A DNA stretch of 64,000 bases from Epichloe hybrida (GCA_019022495.1 JAFEKR010000001.1:8060001-8124000), one strand, 5' to 3'; counted from the stretch's first letter, positions 34,867 to 49,118 are shown. A program made the numbers and translations. Notes: generated by a model from the letters alone, not told the origin.

Positions 34867-36425
34867 TAGTAATAAGACTAGGACCTTATAATACTCTTTA
34901 ATTAGGTTAAATTATTACTAGACTTAAATATCTAATATCTAAGAATACCTAATAAATAACTTCTAAGAGATTATTAAGTTAAATAATTAAAGAACTATAA
35001 ACTAGACTAGAGATAAAAGAAGTTATAAACTTTATTAGAGTATAACTATAGCTAGAAATAATATAGAAAAATAATAGAATATAGCTATAGTTATTACTAT
35101 ATTTAAGGAGATTATCTAGCTAAGGTTAGAAAACACTACTATTAGATAATATAAGAATATTAAGGACTATAGGACTTAATAGGATAAACATAGAACTATA
35201 GGGCTATATGAAACTTATAAATAACTACTAGGGAAAGTTCTTAGAATACTTATAATAAGATAGCTAATAGCTACTTAGCATAGGATAGGTAATAAGGACT
35301 AATTATTATAAGAGGGGATATTATAATAAAGAATAGGAAAGTCCTATTATAGGAAATAAATAAGCTAAATACCTAAATAAAGAATAACCCTATAAGAATA
35401 AGCATAAAGAATAATTACTAAAACACTATAGCGCTAGTATAGTATAATACTAGTAGCCTAGATAGTAAATAATTATAACCTTATTTAATTTAAGTAGTTA
35501 TAAACTAGTAAGTTAAATATAGACTAGACACTAGTAAATAAGGTATTTAAACTTAGGTAATTAAGGAATGCTATAAACTTTACTTAAGCCTAGGAATTTA
35601 ACCCTAGGAAATAATATTTACATACTTAGCGAAATAGGCACTATAATATAGTAGGCAAATAGAAGATAAATAATAGTAAATAGTAGTTATAACCTTAGAG
35701 AATTTTCTAACCTTAGAATTTAACCTAAACTATAGAACTTAGGTATAGGAACATGTATTTATGTACTTAGTAATATAGGAATTTTACCTTTAGTTAATAG
35801 AAAACTAGCATATATTATAATAGATATAATATAATATAGACCTTAAACTTATAACTTTAAGAAGCATATAGGAAGTGCTATAAACTAGGAAAACCACTTA
35901 TAAAATATACTATAAAACTTACTAGGAGTGTTTACTTACTAAAGTAACTACACTAAGAAGCTATAATATTTATGTGGTATTATAACTATAGATACTCTAG
36001 TAAATACGCTAAATATAGTGTAAACTAAAGACTAAACTTCACGCTTTAAGAAACTAGCTATAGTGGCTCTTAACCTTAAAAACATTAGTTTATAAGGAGG
36101 ATTATACCACTATAATTAGAGGTATAGCGCATAGACTATACCCTTACTTTTAACTTACTTTTAACCTTACTTAGTTACTTATTTAATCTTTTAATTAAAT
36201 AGTATAGTATAAGTAAAGTACTATATACTATATTTATAATAGGAGATTACTTAGATTAGGAAGGTTTAGACTTAGTAAGAAGGAGTTAAGGAGAGCAAGA
36301 GTAAAAAGGTTTTATTTTAAGGGGGACTAGAATAGTTTTTCTTTTTCCTTCTTTTCTTAGGCTAGGTAAACACTAAGTAATAAATTATATGTAATAATTT
36401 AAGTTTAGCCTTAAATATTTTCTAT

Positions 36426-36497
36426 CTTCTTAAAAACTTTATTATAATAAAGTTTCACTTTCCTATTTTCTTAAAAACTTTATTATAATAAAGTTTA
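36426..36497. repeat. two copies of a palindromic TCTTAAAAACTTTATTATAA motif
   Basis: A 28 bp sequence occurs twice about 44 bp apart. Each copy contains the palindrome ACTTTATTATAATAAAGT, which could fold into a hairpin. It lies in the leader of the outer element, before gag. Confidence 0.6.
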
Positions 36498-36699
36498 CAA
36501 GCTCTTTTAATAAAAACCCTAACTTCACTATCTAACCTTAGTTAAAGGATTAGACACATTATTAATAGAATTATACCCTATTAACACTAATTTATCCTAG
36601 GAAACTATTAAACTCCTGTTTCTTATCTTAATTACTTTATATAAGATTAGGCTTTAGTAAAACTAAACGCTAGGACTTACAAAGAATTAGACTTAAGTT

Positions 36700-38762
36700 T
36701 AGACTTAGAATAGGATAATAGAAGATCCTTAGAGTTTATTCCTAGCCCTATTAGCCTTATTTACCCTCTAAAACCGCCTTATTTAGTAAATAAAATCTTA
36801 TTACTTTTCCTTTCTTTATTACTCTAATTTGAAGAACCTATTAAAATTAGAGAAACTAAATAGATAATTAATATAGGTAGTCCTTTCTTCCCTATAAACC
36901 TAACTATAAGTAAGGGAATTACTTTCTTTAGCTTACTAAAAGATAGGCTAGCTAAGGAATATCTAAAATATTGTAAAATTATAGCTATAATAGCTTAAGC
37001 TCTAAAAGAATATATTAATACCTTTATACGTTTAATATTTATCTAGGGCTTATAAGGGAAAGTAGCTCTCTAGTATAAGGACTTAGAATATAAAGACAGG
37101 ACTTAGGAATAAATAGCCTTAAAATTCCTAGCTAAGTTTAAAAACCCTAATTTATTTATTAAGATCTTCACTTAGTAAGAGGTATATAGTTTTGCGTAAG
37201 AACCTAGTAAGACACTAAATACTTATATTTAATAAGCTAAGTGTTTAGCTTTAAAATTAAAATCTAATATATAATAAGTTCTCTTTACTAACTTTATTAC
37301 TTATCTAGTAAATAGAGAAGTAAACGCTTAATTATAAGAGAGAGTGTTAGACTGTTTATTTATATTAAGTAAGTGAATAAATAGTATAGCCTTAAAGGAC
37401 TTAATAATATCTAACCTAAAACTTATCCTATATAATTACTACTTATTTACTTCTAAAAAGATATTATAACTATCTAAAGATAAAGTCTTAATAGCTAGGA
37501 TAGAACCTCTTTAGAAATAGATAGAAAAATAATAGAGAAAAGAGAAATAAGCTACTAACTAAATAGTAAAGCTAGTAAGATAACTAGAAGCATTCTAGGC
37601 TTAAGCTATTAAGAATATTTAATAAATAGCTAGTTAATATAATTAATTAAAATATAATTTAAATAATAGACCCTAATCTCTAGGAAAACCTTTAGGAAAT
37701 AATATTAGTATATATCCTTAAGATAAACCCTAGAGGGACTTAGACTTCTTCTAGTGTTTCTTATATAATAAATAGGGATATATAGGTTATAACTACACTA
37801 GGAAGGATAAATACTTATCTAAAGACTTTAATAGACGCTAAGACTAGTAGGCTTATAAAGGGCTATAAATAAAGAGAGATTGCTAAAGAGAATTAAATAA
37901 CTTAAACTAAACTAATTTTATTAGCGCTATAGAAATAAACTAACTAATCCTACCTAAAGGATATATTCTTAATTTAGAACTCTAATTATTTATAGTATTA
38001 CTCCTAAACTACTATTCTCTAAGCTATATCTAGGAGGAGAATAAAGTAAGATAGGTTAATACTATAATATTACTAAAGGGAAAGGAAAAGGTAAATAAGC
38101 TAGTATTTACTAGAGAACTAGCTAAGAGAATTATTAAATTAAGGACTAAACCTAAGAATATATTAGGTAAACTATTATAGTAATAAATTAAAGAAATTCT
38201 AGAATTAGATAAAACTATATAAGAGAGAAATAATCTAGGTCTAAGTACGCGTTAACTACTCTAGGAGATAAGTGCTAAGGAATTCTAATAAATACTTCTT
38301 ACGCTATAATTATATCTAGAGAAGACTATAGTAAACCCTTATAAACTTACTACTAGTCTTACTTTAAGAGAAGTAGTAATAGGTAATATTACTTTAAACC
38401 TCTAACCTTATTAAAGATTAGCTTTAAAGAATATCTAAGCTACTAAAGAATATAAAGTCTTACTATTTAACCTAGGAAAATAGTTAAGTAAAACTATAGT
38501 GTCTATTAGTATTTTATAACTTCTTTAAATAGCCTTAATTATCTAATAGTAACTAAGCTATTTAATATAATATTATTAAAAAATAAAAAGCAATAGGGTG
38601 AAGTTAATGGTTTCTAATCTTATAGAACTATAAAAAGAAGTAGTATACCTTAATATACTAGTCTATAAGTCTTTAGGTTTAATAAATACTATAATCACAT
38701 AGAATAATATTACTTAGCTAAATAGTAAGGTTCTAATAATATTAGGATATATTATAGCTTAC
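36700..38762 (+). pseudogene. RIP-killed gag and start of pol of the outer element
   Basis: The clearest landmark is near 37750-37790. Read in frame with stops it gives C-F-L-Y-N-K-*-G-Y-I-G-Y-N-Y, a CCHC zinc knuckle in which TGT and CAT codons have become TAT. Downstream sequence to the hAT insertion at 38771 is consistent with a protease region but I cannot align it residue by residue. Confidence 0.6.
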
Positions 38763-38780
38763 ATTAAAGGCAGAGTATTG

Positions 38781-38945
38781 CACTAAAACGTGTAGTGCAG
38801 TGTAGTATTTGTAGTGTAGTGTAGTAACTACACTACAAACTACACTACACTACAAACTACACTAACTATAAGTAAAAAAAACTATAATACATTACACTAC
38901 AAATTTTTTTTCCTAAACTACACTAACTATAAACACTATAAATGT
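38781..38945. repeat. left subterminal GTGTAGT/ACTACAC repeats of the hAT-like element
   Basis: Many copies of GTAGTGTAG and ACTACACTA in both orientations are packed next to the terminal repeat. hAT transposases are known to bind such subterminal arrays, so these are candidate binding sites. Confidence 0.75.
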
Positions 38946-39032
38946 AGTATTAGACTTTTTATTAGTTATTAGTATTTATAAGGTTAAAAGAAAGCTAGTT
39001 ATATAAAAGCTTTTATTATTACCTATTTTATT

Positions 39033-39611
39033 GGGGGGACTAACTATGATATCGGCTAGAAAACGAAGCACAAGACAAGCAAACGCATAGATAGTGCGCG
39101 ACTAATCTAGGAGCAGAACCGCCTAGTCACTAGGCCTAAATCACCTACCCCTTACTATAATTAAATAAAACTATATGCTTAGACTTTATAAGACATCTAG
39201 ACTAGTGCTAGGTTAGATTTAGCTAAAAAGTAAGGCACTAGAAGAGTTAGAAGTAAAGCAAATAAAAAGTAAATTATTATTATAAATCTAAATTTACTAC
39301 GCCCTAGGGTAAAGTAAGAGACATAAAGCTAGGTTAAAGTAAGACTAAACTAGCACTAAAGGGAGCTAGTTAGGATTATTACTATACTTTTTCCTTTCTT
39401 TTTTATTTTCTTTAGGATAAGGCTAGCGTAAGCTAGTACTAAACACCTATAATTAATTACACCTAATGCAATGCAAACCTAGAAGAGGGTTAGCGCTAGC
39501 TTATTAACAAACATAAGGGGGTTTTTCTTCCTAGCAAAGGGTTTTCCCTCTTAACTAAGCGGATGGAGTACTAGGAATAGCTACATAGTTAGCTAGCTAG
39601 TGTAAAGAATA
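39033..39611. mobile_element. 579 bp insertion with 13 bp target duplication (possible SINE/non-LTR element)
   Basis: The sequence TACCTATTTTATT occurs at 39020-39032 and again at 39612-39624, and the inverted-arm match of the host hAT-like element breaks at 39032 and resumes at 39625. The 579 bp in between starts GGGGGGACTAAC and ends TGTAAAGAATA, without terminal inverted or direct repeats that I can see. A long, odd-sized duplication fits target-primed reverse transcription, as for SINEs or truncated LINEs. Both edges (39033-39150 and about 39440-39590) are less RIP-mutated than the middle. Confidence 0.65.
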
Positions 39612-39689
39612 TACCTATTTTATTAAATTAGTTATAGAATTTATAATATTATATTATTTTTATAATTTTATTATAACTAAGTAAGGTTA

Positions 39690-39959
39690 TGTTAGGAGCG
39701 CAGAGGTCAAAGATAGGATGTTCATTGAAGCGGGTCTTCGGAGAACCTTTAGGCTATGCAGATAACAAAGAGGCTAGCTAGCTACAAGATAGCCACGTAC
39801 TTATAGAGCGAGGTATTTATTAAAGATAGCGCATATTATTAGTGCTAGGTTAGAGATTAAAACCTTTACGCACCCGCCCCTAGCTAGTATTTATCTAGTA
39901 GTAACTATAATAGTCTTAGCTATTACTTTATTCTTAACCTTTTAGTATAAGCTATAATA
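39690..39959 (+). repeat. 5' LTR of the 7.9 kb chromovirus
   Basis: 270 bp, starting TGTTAGGAGCGCAGAGGTC. The first half is clean and the second half is RIP-mutated relative to 47304-47573. Confidence 0.9.
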
Positions 39960-40439
39960 AATTAATCTCTTATTACCTTTTTAAGGATATAAACTATTAG
40001 CTAGATTATTATATAGCTAATACTCTAAAGATTTACTAGAAACATGCTAGTACTTTATAATAATAAAGCTATAGATAATTAGGAAGATAGGGAACCCCTA
40101 TAATCTAGAACTATAGATAATAGGGTGTAATAAACGCCACTTAATCCTAATTTAAGTGAAGGTATAGATAATATAACTAAAGAAAAAAGGGCGTTATAGT
40201 AATGCTATAAGGTTATATAATCTAAGCTATATTGCCTTTAGAGAAGATAAGAGGTCTTATAGATAGAGGTATAAATTAAAGAGCTTAAGGCAAATCTAGG
40301 ATTAGCTAAACCTTAAACTAGACTTATAATTACCCCTTAATCTAGACCTATAATTACCCCTTAAACATTAGCTATGATTTTACCTATAGTCTATAGTAAT
40401 ATAGTAGTAATTATATAGTAAGGTAGTCTTATTAAAACG

Positions 40440-43400
40440 TAAATAAAAATGCCTATATATAAAGGGGAAACGTATAAAAGCCTATAGAATTTCTTAGTAA
40501 ACTTAGATATACTATTTAAATTAGACTACTATACCTTTAAGGATAATATAACTAAGGTAGCGTATGTAAGTAGCTGCCTAGCTAGTAATATAAAGCGATA
40601 GTAAATGTGTTATGTAGCTATGGATAGGCATGTAAATTATTTGTTAATTACCTAGGTAAATTTCCTAGAATAGTTAAAAACTAGAATAATAGATATAGGT
40701 GTAAGACACTTAGAAGTAATAAGGTTACTACTAAATCTTAGGTAGAAAAATAGCTAATTATTTTAATCCTTTATATAAGCCTAGGATAAGGTAAAAGCTA
40801 AGTTACCTAAAGAAATCCCTATATATCTAAGAATTATAATCTTTTTAAATAGCTTAAATAACGCTATAAGGAAGTAAATAATTAGTTAAGAGATCCTAAT
40901 AACCTAGAGCTAACTATAAGGTTAGGGTAAAAAAGCGGAGGTTATAATAGGTTTAGGCTAAAATAATAAAAAAGGTTAGGACTCTAAAAGAAAGAGGTAA
41001 CGCTCTTATTTTACATTACCTATAAATAAGGCGTAGTAATAGAGCAAAGACTAAGGGAAAAGATTATCCCTAGTGTGCTATAAATATAGAAAGCCTAGGT
41101 ATACTATACTAACTTATTAGGCACTAGATTATTTTACCTATAAAAGTACTAAATATATAACTAAGAAGCATAGGGAAAGTAATAATAAAGCTATATCTCC
41201 TAATATAATACTAGTTTAATTAGCATAGACTTAGAAATGCAATCTTACTATGGAATACCCTATAGATAATAGAATAAGAATATAAGTATCTCTATAATAA
41301 GATAACTAGTGGTTAGCTATGCAAGCGCTATTTAATATAGGCGTATAGTCTTTAATAATTTATCTAAAATTAGTGTTAAAAAAGGATTAGGAGAATATAA
41401 TCTAATTAGATAGGATATTAGAGAGTGTAAGTAAAAAAGTGATTTTATATTAAGGAATTCTAAAAAAATTAGTTAAGATAAAAGATAGTATAGGATTTAT
41501 AAAGGTTTACTAAGTTAGCTACTTTATTGCTAATATAAGTAAAGGGATAATTCTAGGTATAGACTAGATTAAAGAGTATTTACCTATAATTATATATTAG
41601 GAGCATAAATACTAGAGATATCTAGTAATAATAGAATGTCTCTCCTTTACTTATAGTAAGTGGTAAGTATATAAAGAGAAAAAAATAGTAGTAGTTACTT
41701 TATTATTAGGAGTAATAAAGATTAGGCTAAGTGTTCTAGAAAATAAAAATCAAAAAGGAAAAGGAAAAGGCTAATTAAAGGACCTAGTAGTAATAGATAT
41801 ATAAATAAATAGTAAAGTAGCTATATAGATCCTTAAGTACGCTTATTTATAGCAAAAAAGCAAAGGTATTGTAGTTATGCTAATTTTAGAAGATATAAGT
41901 AGCAAAGAAGCCACGTTAAATTAGGACAAGAGCACTAAGCGCCCTATACTAATAATCCTAGAAGAATATAGGGAGTTTATAGATGTTTTTTCTAAAGAGT
42001 TAGTAAGTAAGCTTCCTAAACTAGGAGGTTACACTTATGTAATTAAATTAGAAGAAGGGAAAACACTACCTTAGGGGCCTATATATAATTTAGCTAAAAG
42101 GGAGCTAGAGGTTCTTAGAGAGTACCTTATAAGTATATAGCTTAAAGGGTAAATTAGAAAATTAGTTAGCCTAGCTAGAGCCCTGATTTTATTTGTTCTA
42201 AAGAAAGGAGGGAAATTAAGGCTTTATATAAATTATAGGGGCTTAAATAAGATTATAATTAAGAATAAGGCCCCTTTACCCCTTATTGCTAAAATTCTTA
42301 ATTAATTAGTGGGCGTAGTTATTTTTATAGTCCTAGATTTAAAAGATACGTACCACTAGCTACGTATTTGCTTAGGTAATAAGTGGAAAATAGCGTTTTA
42401 TTATTAATATAGCCACTTTAAATATCTAGTAATGCTATTTAGACTAGTTAACGCACTAGTGACTTTTTAGGAGTATATTAATAATGCTCTTAAAGGACTT
42501 ATTAATAAGACCTATATTATCTATCTAGATAATATGCTAATATATAGTAGTAAGGTTAAAGATTATATAGAGTATATTAAATAAGTTTTACGTAGGTTTA
42601 GAAAGGTAAGTCTTTTTATTAACCTTAAGAAGTATTAATTTTTAGTTAAGGAAGTTAAATTTTTAGGCTTTAAGATATTAGAGAAAGGTATTATAATAGA
42701 CCTAGTAAGAGTTAAAGTAATTATAACCTAGCTAATACCACGTAGCGTTTTTAATATTTAGTTATTTCTTAGTTTTACTGGATTTTACTACTGTTTTATT
42801 AAATAGTATAGTAAAGTTATTATTCTATTAATAGATTACCTTAGAGGGAATTAACTAGCGATATTTAAACTAAAACCCCGTGAGATAGTAGCGTTTAGAG
42901 AGCTTTAATAAAGATTTTAGGAAGCGCTAATTTTAGTGCATTTTAACTTACTTACGTATCTTAAAGTGGAGACAGATATATCTAGACATGCAATTAGGGC
43001 TATACTTATAATATTAGTGCTAGGTTACTAGTACCTAGTTATGTTTATATTAAGAAAGATAACCAATACTAAATTACGATATTTAACACCTAACGGCGAA
43101 TTATTAGCTATCTAAGAGGCTTTTCGTATATAGAGACACTATCTCGCTTATTTAGCTTATATAATTAAAGTTATTATAGATTATTTAAACTATAAGTACC
43201 TTGCTATAAAGCCTAAGCTTACTAGTAAGTAAGTAACTACGCTTAATAAGCTTTATCCTTTTAACTTTAAGATTATATATTATATAAGGAAATTAAATCC
43301 TACTAACTTACTTTTAAGAAGACTAGATTTTATAAGTAAGGCAAGGAAAGAGAAAGTAGTGACTATATAACTTCCTACCTTTTTATCTAAATTTATAAAT

Positions 43401-45440
43401 ACTAAGAGATAGGAACACTATAGTGATATTATTAATGCTATAGGCTTCACAAAAACATCACTTAATATAACTAATAGTTAGTTATAATAACGCTATGATA
43501 ATACTACTAACATCTAGGGTTTCAAAAAATCATAACTTAACTATATTCCTAAAGAACCTAATAATCTAGATAATCTTAGAAGAGTTATATTAGTAAGGTT
43601 ATTTAATACTTTTTATACTTTGGTTAATAAGCGATAAGCTAGCTATAGTAATACTATTAGTACCTAGCGCATACATTAGTTATTGCTTAATTATTTTAAT
43701 TTTCCTATTAGACTAGCTATTACTAATAGGGATAGACTAGCATAGGTCATTACTAGTAAGCGGCGAGGGCGCCCCTTAAAAACATCACTTATCTATGTCC
43801 CTATAAGACTAGAAGTATCTATTAAACTAATCACTTATAGAGATATTATAGCTAGGATCTAATCTATTTAGAGAACCTCTTCTAAGTTTAACTCTAACTT
43901 TTTAGAAAAGAGCTTAGAATTAAAACCCCTAATTTAAGTCTTATTATATAAAGTATAGTAAGGTAATGACTTTACTATAGGTTAATTAAAGTTACTTAAA
44001 AGCAGCAATTTAGCTATGTCCTAGATATAGTTAATTAGACCCTCTAAGCTATTAATATTTAAGAATTATGTTTTTATTCCTCTAGGTATAAGGAAAGAAA
44101 TTTTATTGCTAACTTATAATAACCCTACTACTAGGCACTAAGGAGTAAGTAAAACTCTTTATTAGATTATAAACCAATATTATTAGCTAATAATAAAGAA
44201 AGATACAAAGGTACATATTAGCACTTATATAAATTATTAGACTTTAAAACTAAGGCATTATAAACTATATAGTAAGCTAGCTATATTGCTAGTGCCTAAT
44301 CGCCCCTTTTAAGAATTATTAATAGATTTTATTACTAGACTTTCACTAGTAAAAGATTTAAATTAAACCTATAACGTAATTTTAGTTATTATTAACTATT
44401 TCACGAAATATAGTATTTATATCCCTATGTTAACATAACTAACTAGTAATAGGCTAGTAACTATGTTCTTAGAATATATTTTTAGAGACTATAGAGCCCT
44501 AGAAGGTATTATAATAGACTAAGGTTTCACATTTACTAGTGATTTCTAGATAACTTTTTACTATCTTCTTATAATAAAGCGGCTACTTAGCACCGCTTTT
44601 TACCCCTAGATAAATAGTTAGATAAAACGTTTAAACTAGGTCTTAGAACATTATTTAAGGGCTTTTACTTATGCTAAATAGACTAATTAGGCAAATAACC
44701 TATTAATAGCGTAATTTACATATAATATAAGTAATTACTTAACGCATAGCTACACACTAGCGGAGGCGTTATAAGGTTATAATCCTAGAGGTCTATAGTA
44801 AGTAATAGTAAACATCCCTTTAGTAAATAATTAAGCTAAAAGTAGGATTTTAGCACTAAGAGAGAAGCATACTATAATTAAGTAGCTTTTAAGTGACTTA
44901 TAGACTTAGTATAAAAAATATTATAACTAGAAAAGAACTCTAATAAGGTTTAAAGTTAGTGACTATGTTTTATTATTAATAAAAAACATTAACCTAAGAC
45001 GCCCTAGTAGGAAGCTAGCTATAAAGTATCTAGGCTCCTATAAGATTAAAAAGGTAATTAGAAGTTATAGATTAGTGTATTAATTAAAATTACTACCTAG
45101 GACTTAATTATATAATGTATTTAATATCACTAGTCTTAAACCTTTTAAAGGGGACCTAATAAATATAGAAGATATATCCTTACTATAAGATACTATTAAA
45201 GATAATAAATAAGAGTTTAAAGTTAAGAGAATTATTTTACATTACTATAATAGAAGGTATTGTAAATATCTAGTTAAATAGAAGGGCTATAATACTTTAG
45301 AGAATTCTTAGGTATTAAAAAGGGATTTTATTACTAGAGAAATTATTAATAACTATAAGTAATAGTTAAGTAGCAAAGTTAATATAAGGTAGTTACGTTT
45401 TATAACTTAACACACTAAAGATATTAGAAAATAAAGTTAA
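40440..45440 (+). pseudogene. RIP-killed gag-pol of the 7.9 kb chromovirus
   Basis: Landmarks read through stops. A CCHC knuckle relic lies near 41075 (CYKYRKPRYTI). RT starts near 42050 with [20 protein letters not shown] and has the active-site relic YLDN near 42521, the second Asp lost by a G-to-A change. RNase H follows near 43000-43300. Integrase runs about 44090-44800 with IDFITRLS, VILVIINYFTK and STAFYP. A chromodomain relic YLVK*KGYNTLENS lies near 45270. Stops are mostly at former Trp and Gln codons. Confidence 0.85.
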
Positions 45441-47303
45441 TTTACTTAGATAACTTAAATAATCTATTACATAGCTACTAAGCACTTATCCCTCTATAAT
45501 AGAGTTAGCCCTTAAGACCACTAGTCTCTTATTATTATTAGTAGCTATAGGAGCTATAGAGAAAAAGGCCTTAGGAGTATCTTTATTATTAGAATCCCTC
45601 TCTCTATATATATAGACCTAAAGTGCACTAGGGAGCTTAATAAGACTAATGTATTTAGGTAAATTAATAGTATTTAGTGTAAACTACTAGTAAGTTAGTT
45701 AAGCATTAGCTATATATATTAAGAAAGCTTACCTTTAGGATATTCTAGGCTATAAAGCAAAGATAGTTTATAATATTAATCTAAGTCTTTAGATTTATAG
45801 TATTACTTAGTAGCACTATTATAGTATATTTATTATATTTTACCTTATAAGTAGCATTAGTAAACATTTAAGCATAGTAAATATAACTACGCTTATTAGA
45901 ATTTTTATAAACTAGAATAGTATTCTATAGCTTTTTCTTTGTTTTTATAATAGCCTAGTAGTAAGTTAGTAGTAATCTAGTATCTAGGAAATAGGATTAT
46001 ACTTACTTTATTTTAATAGTAGTAGCTACCTTTAGGAGTAACTTTAATAAGTTTAAATAGCCTATTATAAAGCTATGTAATTTAAGCTAAAGTCTAGTAG
46101 TATATTAGCAATAACTAGGTAGATTTTAGTTAAGAAAGATATACTATAATATAGTTTTTATTATTTTAGAAGTAATAAGTATATTTTATTAAATAGCCTA
46201 TTAAATATTAGCTATAAAGAAGTAGTAAGTAAGTAAAGATATTATACTTAAAGACTTATTATATTTAGCTAGGAAGGTTTTTTTATTAATAAGGTATCCT
46301 AGAATCTTATAAGTGCTGTTTTTTAGGAGGATATTTTACATTACCACTTACTAATAATAGCGTATATATAGAATTTTCTTTAAAGTTATTCTACTAGTAG
46401 TAAGTTAGTAATAGAGACACTATAAGAATATAATAAACTTATAATAAGATTTTAGAAGAAGTTTACTTTTAGGGAGACTTTATAGGAGATTTCTTAGTTA
46501 ATAGATTTTCTTAAGGCATTAATAAAGGTGGAGTTTAGGTATAAGACTTAGATATAGTAAACTAGCTATAAGTTAGCTATAATAGACTAGATAGGGAAGT
46601 TATGCTAATAAGAGTATAAACTTATAAGCTAGATAAGAGTAAGAAACTAAGATAAATAAGGATAGATAATAATAATAATTAGGGACTAAAAGAGGTTAGT
46701 AACTACTAAGTAATAGCAATAAGAGAGCTACTGCTTAGCTAGTAAGGGTAACTTATAAGGTTAAGGGATATTATAAAAGAAAGGAAGAGTGTAAAAGGGG
46801 GGAAAAATCAGTCTCTTTTATATTAACCCTAGACCCCTTAAGTAATTTAACGCACTACGTATAGGTAATTCACAAATCACAATAATAACCATTAGCACTA
46901 CTAAACGCACATATACCTAATAGCTATAAGCTTATAGTGACTATAATATAAGCCCTCTAGTTAGACTATTTAGAACCCTAGCATTAGGTACCTTAGTTAT
47001 TTAACTAATTACGAAAATTAACATAGGTTATCTATATTATTTTTTCTAGCTACATAACAGGTAATAACATTTGTTTTGCTATAGTAAAGCCATGTGTAGG
47101 CTACTATTAGAACATTACTAACTATAATAAGGGGTTGTTTTTAATTAGTAATATTATTATTATTATTTCTTTTTATTCACCTACGTATCTAGATATAAGG
47201 TGCCCTATCTTATTTTTCCTTATAAAGCTCTAATATAGTAACCACACCTTAAGCAAGTAGCTTATTTTATAATTAAGGTTAATTATATATAGGGGGGGTA
47301 TTA

Positions 47304-47573
47304 TATTAGGAGCGTAGAGGTTAAAGATAGGATATTTATTAAAGTAAGTCTTTAGAGAACCTTTAGGCTATGCGAATAATAAAGAGGCTAGCTAGCTATA
47401 AGATAGCTACGTGCTTATAAAGCGGGGTATTTATTAAAGACAGCGCACATTATTAGTGCTAGGTTAGAGATTAAAACCTTTACGCACCCGCCCCTAGCTA
47501 GCATCTATCTAGCAGCAACTGCGATAGTCTTAGCCATCACTTCGTTCTTAACCTTTCAGTGCAAGCCGTGACA
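47304..47573 (+). repeat. 3' LTR of the 7.9 kb chromovirus
   Basis: 270 bp. The first half is RIP-mutated (TATTAGGAGCGTAGAGGTT) and the last ~75 bp are clean, ending AAGCCGTGACA. Confidence 0.9.
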
Positions 47574-48051
47574 GGTTATATATAATATTATACTTTTTAA
47601 TAATACTATTTAACTTAATACTTTATTTCCCTAATATAACTTAAAGAAAAACCTTTTTATTATATTATTTACTATTTCTAGAAATTATTTTATATTTCTA
47701 TAAATTATTATTATTACTTATTTTAAAAAAACTATAAAAAAACTACTAGTAAACTTAATATAAGTAGCTTATTATATCTTATTATAGCTTATAATAGCTT
47801 ATAATACTAATATTACTAATATTACTAAGATTACTAAGATTACTAAGATTACTTATAATATTATTAGTGTTAAAGTTTAATAATAAATAAATAATAAATA
47901 AATAACTTAAATATAAATACTAGTAATTATAAGTAAATTACTATAGTAAAAGCTATAGTTTTTAATAACTTAGTATTTTAAGGTTTTTAAAAATATTAAT
48001 ATTATAAAAATGTTTTCTCTTTTATGTTTTTTTTAAAATAATAATAAATAT

Positions 48052-48248
48052 AAAATAATAGTAATTATAGTAATAATAGTAATTATAGTAATAATAGTAA
48101 TTATAGTAATAATAGTAATTATAGTAATAATAGTAATTATAGTAATAATAGTAATTATAGTAATAATAGTAATTATAGTAATAATAGTAATTATAGTAAT
48201 TATAGTAATTATAGTAATAATAGTAATTATAGTAATAATAGTAATTAA
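48052..48248. repeat. 18 bp minisatellite in the centre of the hAT-like element
   Basis: About eleven near-perfect units of ATAGTAATAATAGTAATT. It lies between the two inverted arms. Confidence 0.85.
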
Positions 48249-48965
48249 GGTTATAAAAGTTATTAAAGCTTTTATAATAAGTATAATATATTATATAAAA
48301 CTAAGTGCTAGTATTATTTTTAAAAATAAGTTAAACTTATTTTTTATAGCTTATTTAAGCTATATAAGGTAATTAAAATAATACTATTAGTTATCTATTA
48401 ATAAATTATAAATATTAGTCTATTATATTCTTTCTTTATGTATTATTATAATAAGATATATAAAGTTACTATATATAACTTCTTAAAGCTTTAGAATTAT
48501 AAAGCTTAAAGTAATATTTAATTAGTTTAAATAGTAAATAAATAGTTTAAGCTTTTTTAAAGTTCTTATTATATTAATAATAATATTAAAGTACTAAGTA
48601 TATATTCTATTAACTTTTATATATTTATTTAGATTTCTAATTTAATTTAATTATATTAGTTTAGGGTATTTTTTAATTAAATTAATAATAAAAATATAAA
48701 ATAATTAATAATAATAGTAAATAAAATAATTAGAAGGTTTTTCTTAAAGTTATATTAGTAAAATAAAGTAATAAGTATAATAGTATTATTAAAAAGGTAT
48801 AATATTATAAATAACCCTAGTTATAGTAAAATTCTTAAAAAAAAGTAAATATTATAAATTCTATAACTAATTAAGTAAAATAGGTAATAATAAAAGCTTC
48901 TATATAACTAGCTTTCTTTTAATCCTTATAATAACATTATATAATAAAAAGGCCCACTTTTTTTT

Positions 48966-49118
48966 TACTAACATTACATTGTAGTTTTTGTAGTTAGTGT
49001 AGTTAGTAACTACACTAACTACAAAAAAAAAAAAAACTACACTACACTAACTACAAGAAAAAAAAACTACACTATAAATACAAATTTTTCCTAAAAACTA
49101 CACTAACTACACTACAAA
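48966..49118. repeat. right subterminal GTGTAGT/ACTACAC repeats of the hAT-like element
   Basis: A mirror counterpart of 38781-38945 with repeated TAGTGTAGTTAGT and ACTACACTAACTAC units in both orientations, broken by A runs. Confidence 0.75.

Larger units (their letters stand above)
39690..47573 (+). mobile_element. Ty3/gypsy chromovirus relic, 7.9 kb, TSD GGTTA
   Basis: LTRs of 270 bp, 39690-39959 and 47304-47573, are flanked by GGTTA at 39685-39689 and 47574-47578. A polypurine tract AGGGGGGG lies just before the 3' LTR (47291-47298). The order gag zinc knuckle, RT, RNase H, integrase, chromodomain identifies a chromovirus. The span from about 45440 to 47300 after the chromodomain (1.9 kb) is unexplained and may hold a further insert or an extra region. 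RIP has destroyed all frames. Confidence 0.9.

Noticed and set aside
48052..48248. CRISPR-like array
   Set aside because: The 18 bp units are contiguous without distinct spacers, so this is a minisatellite; the host is a eukaryote.
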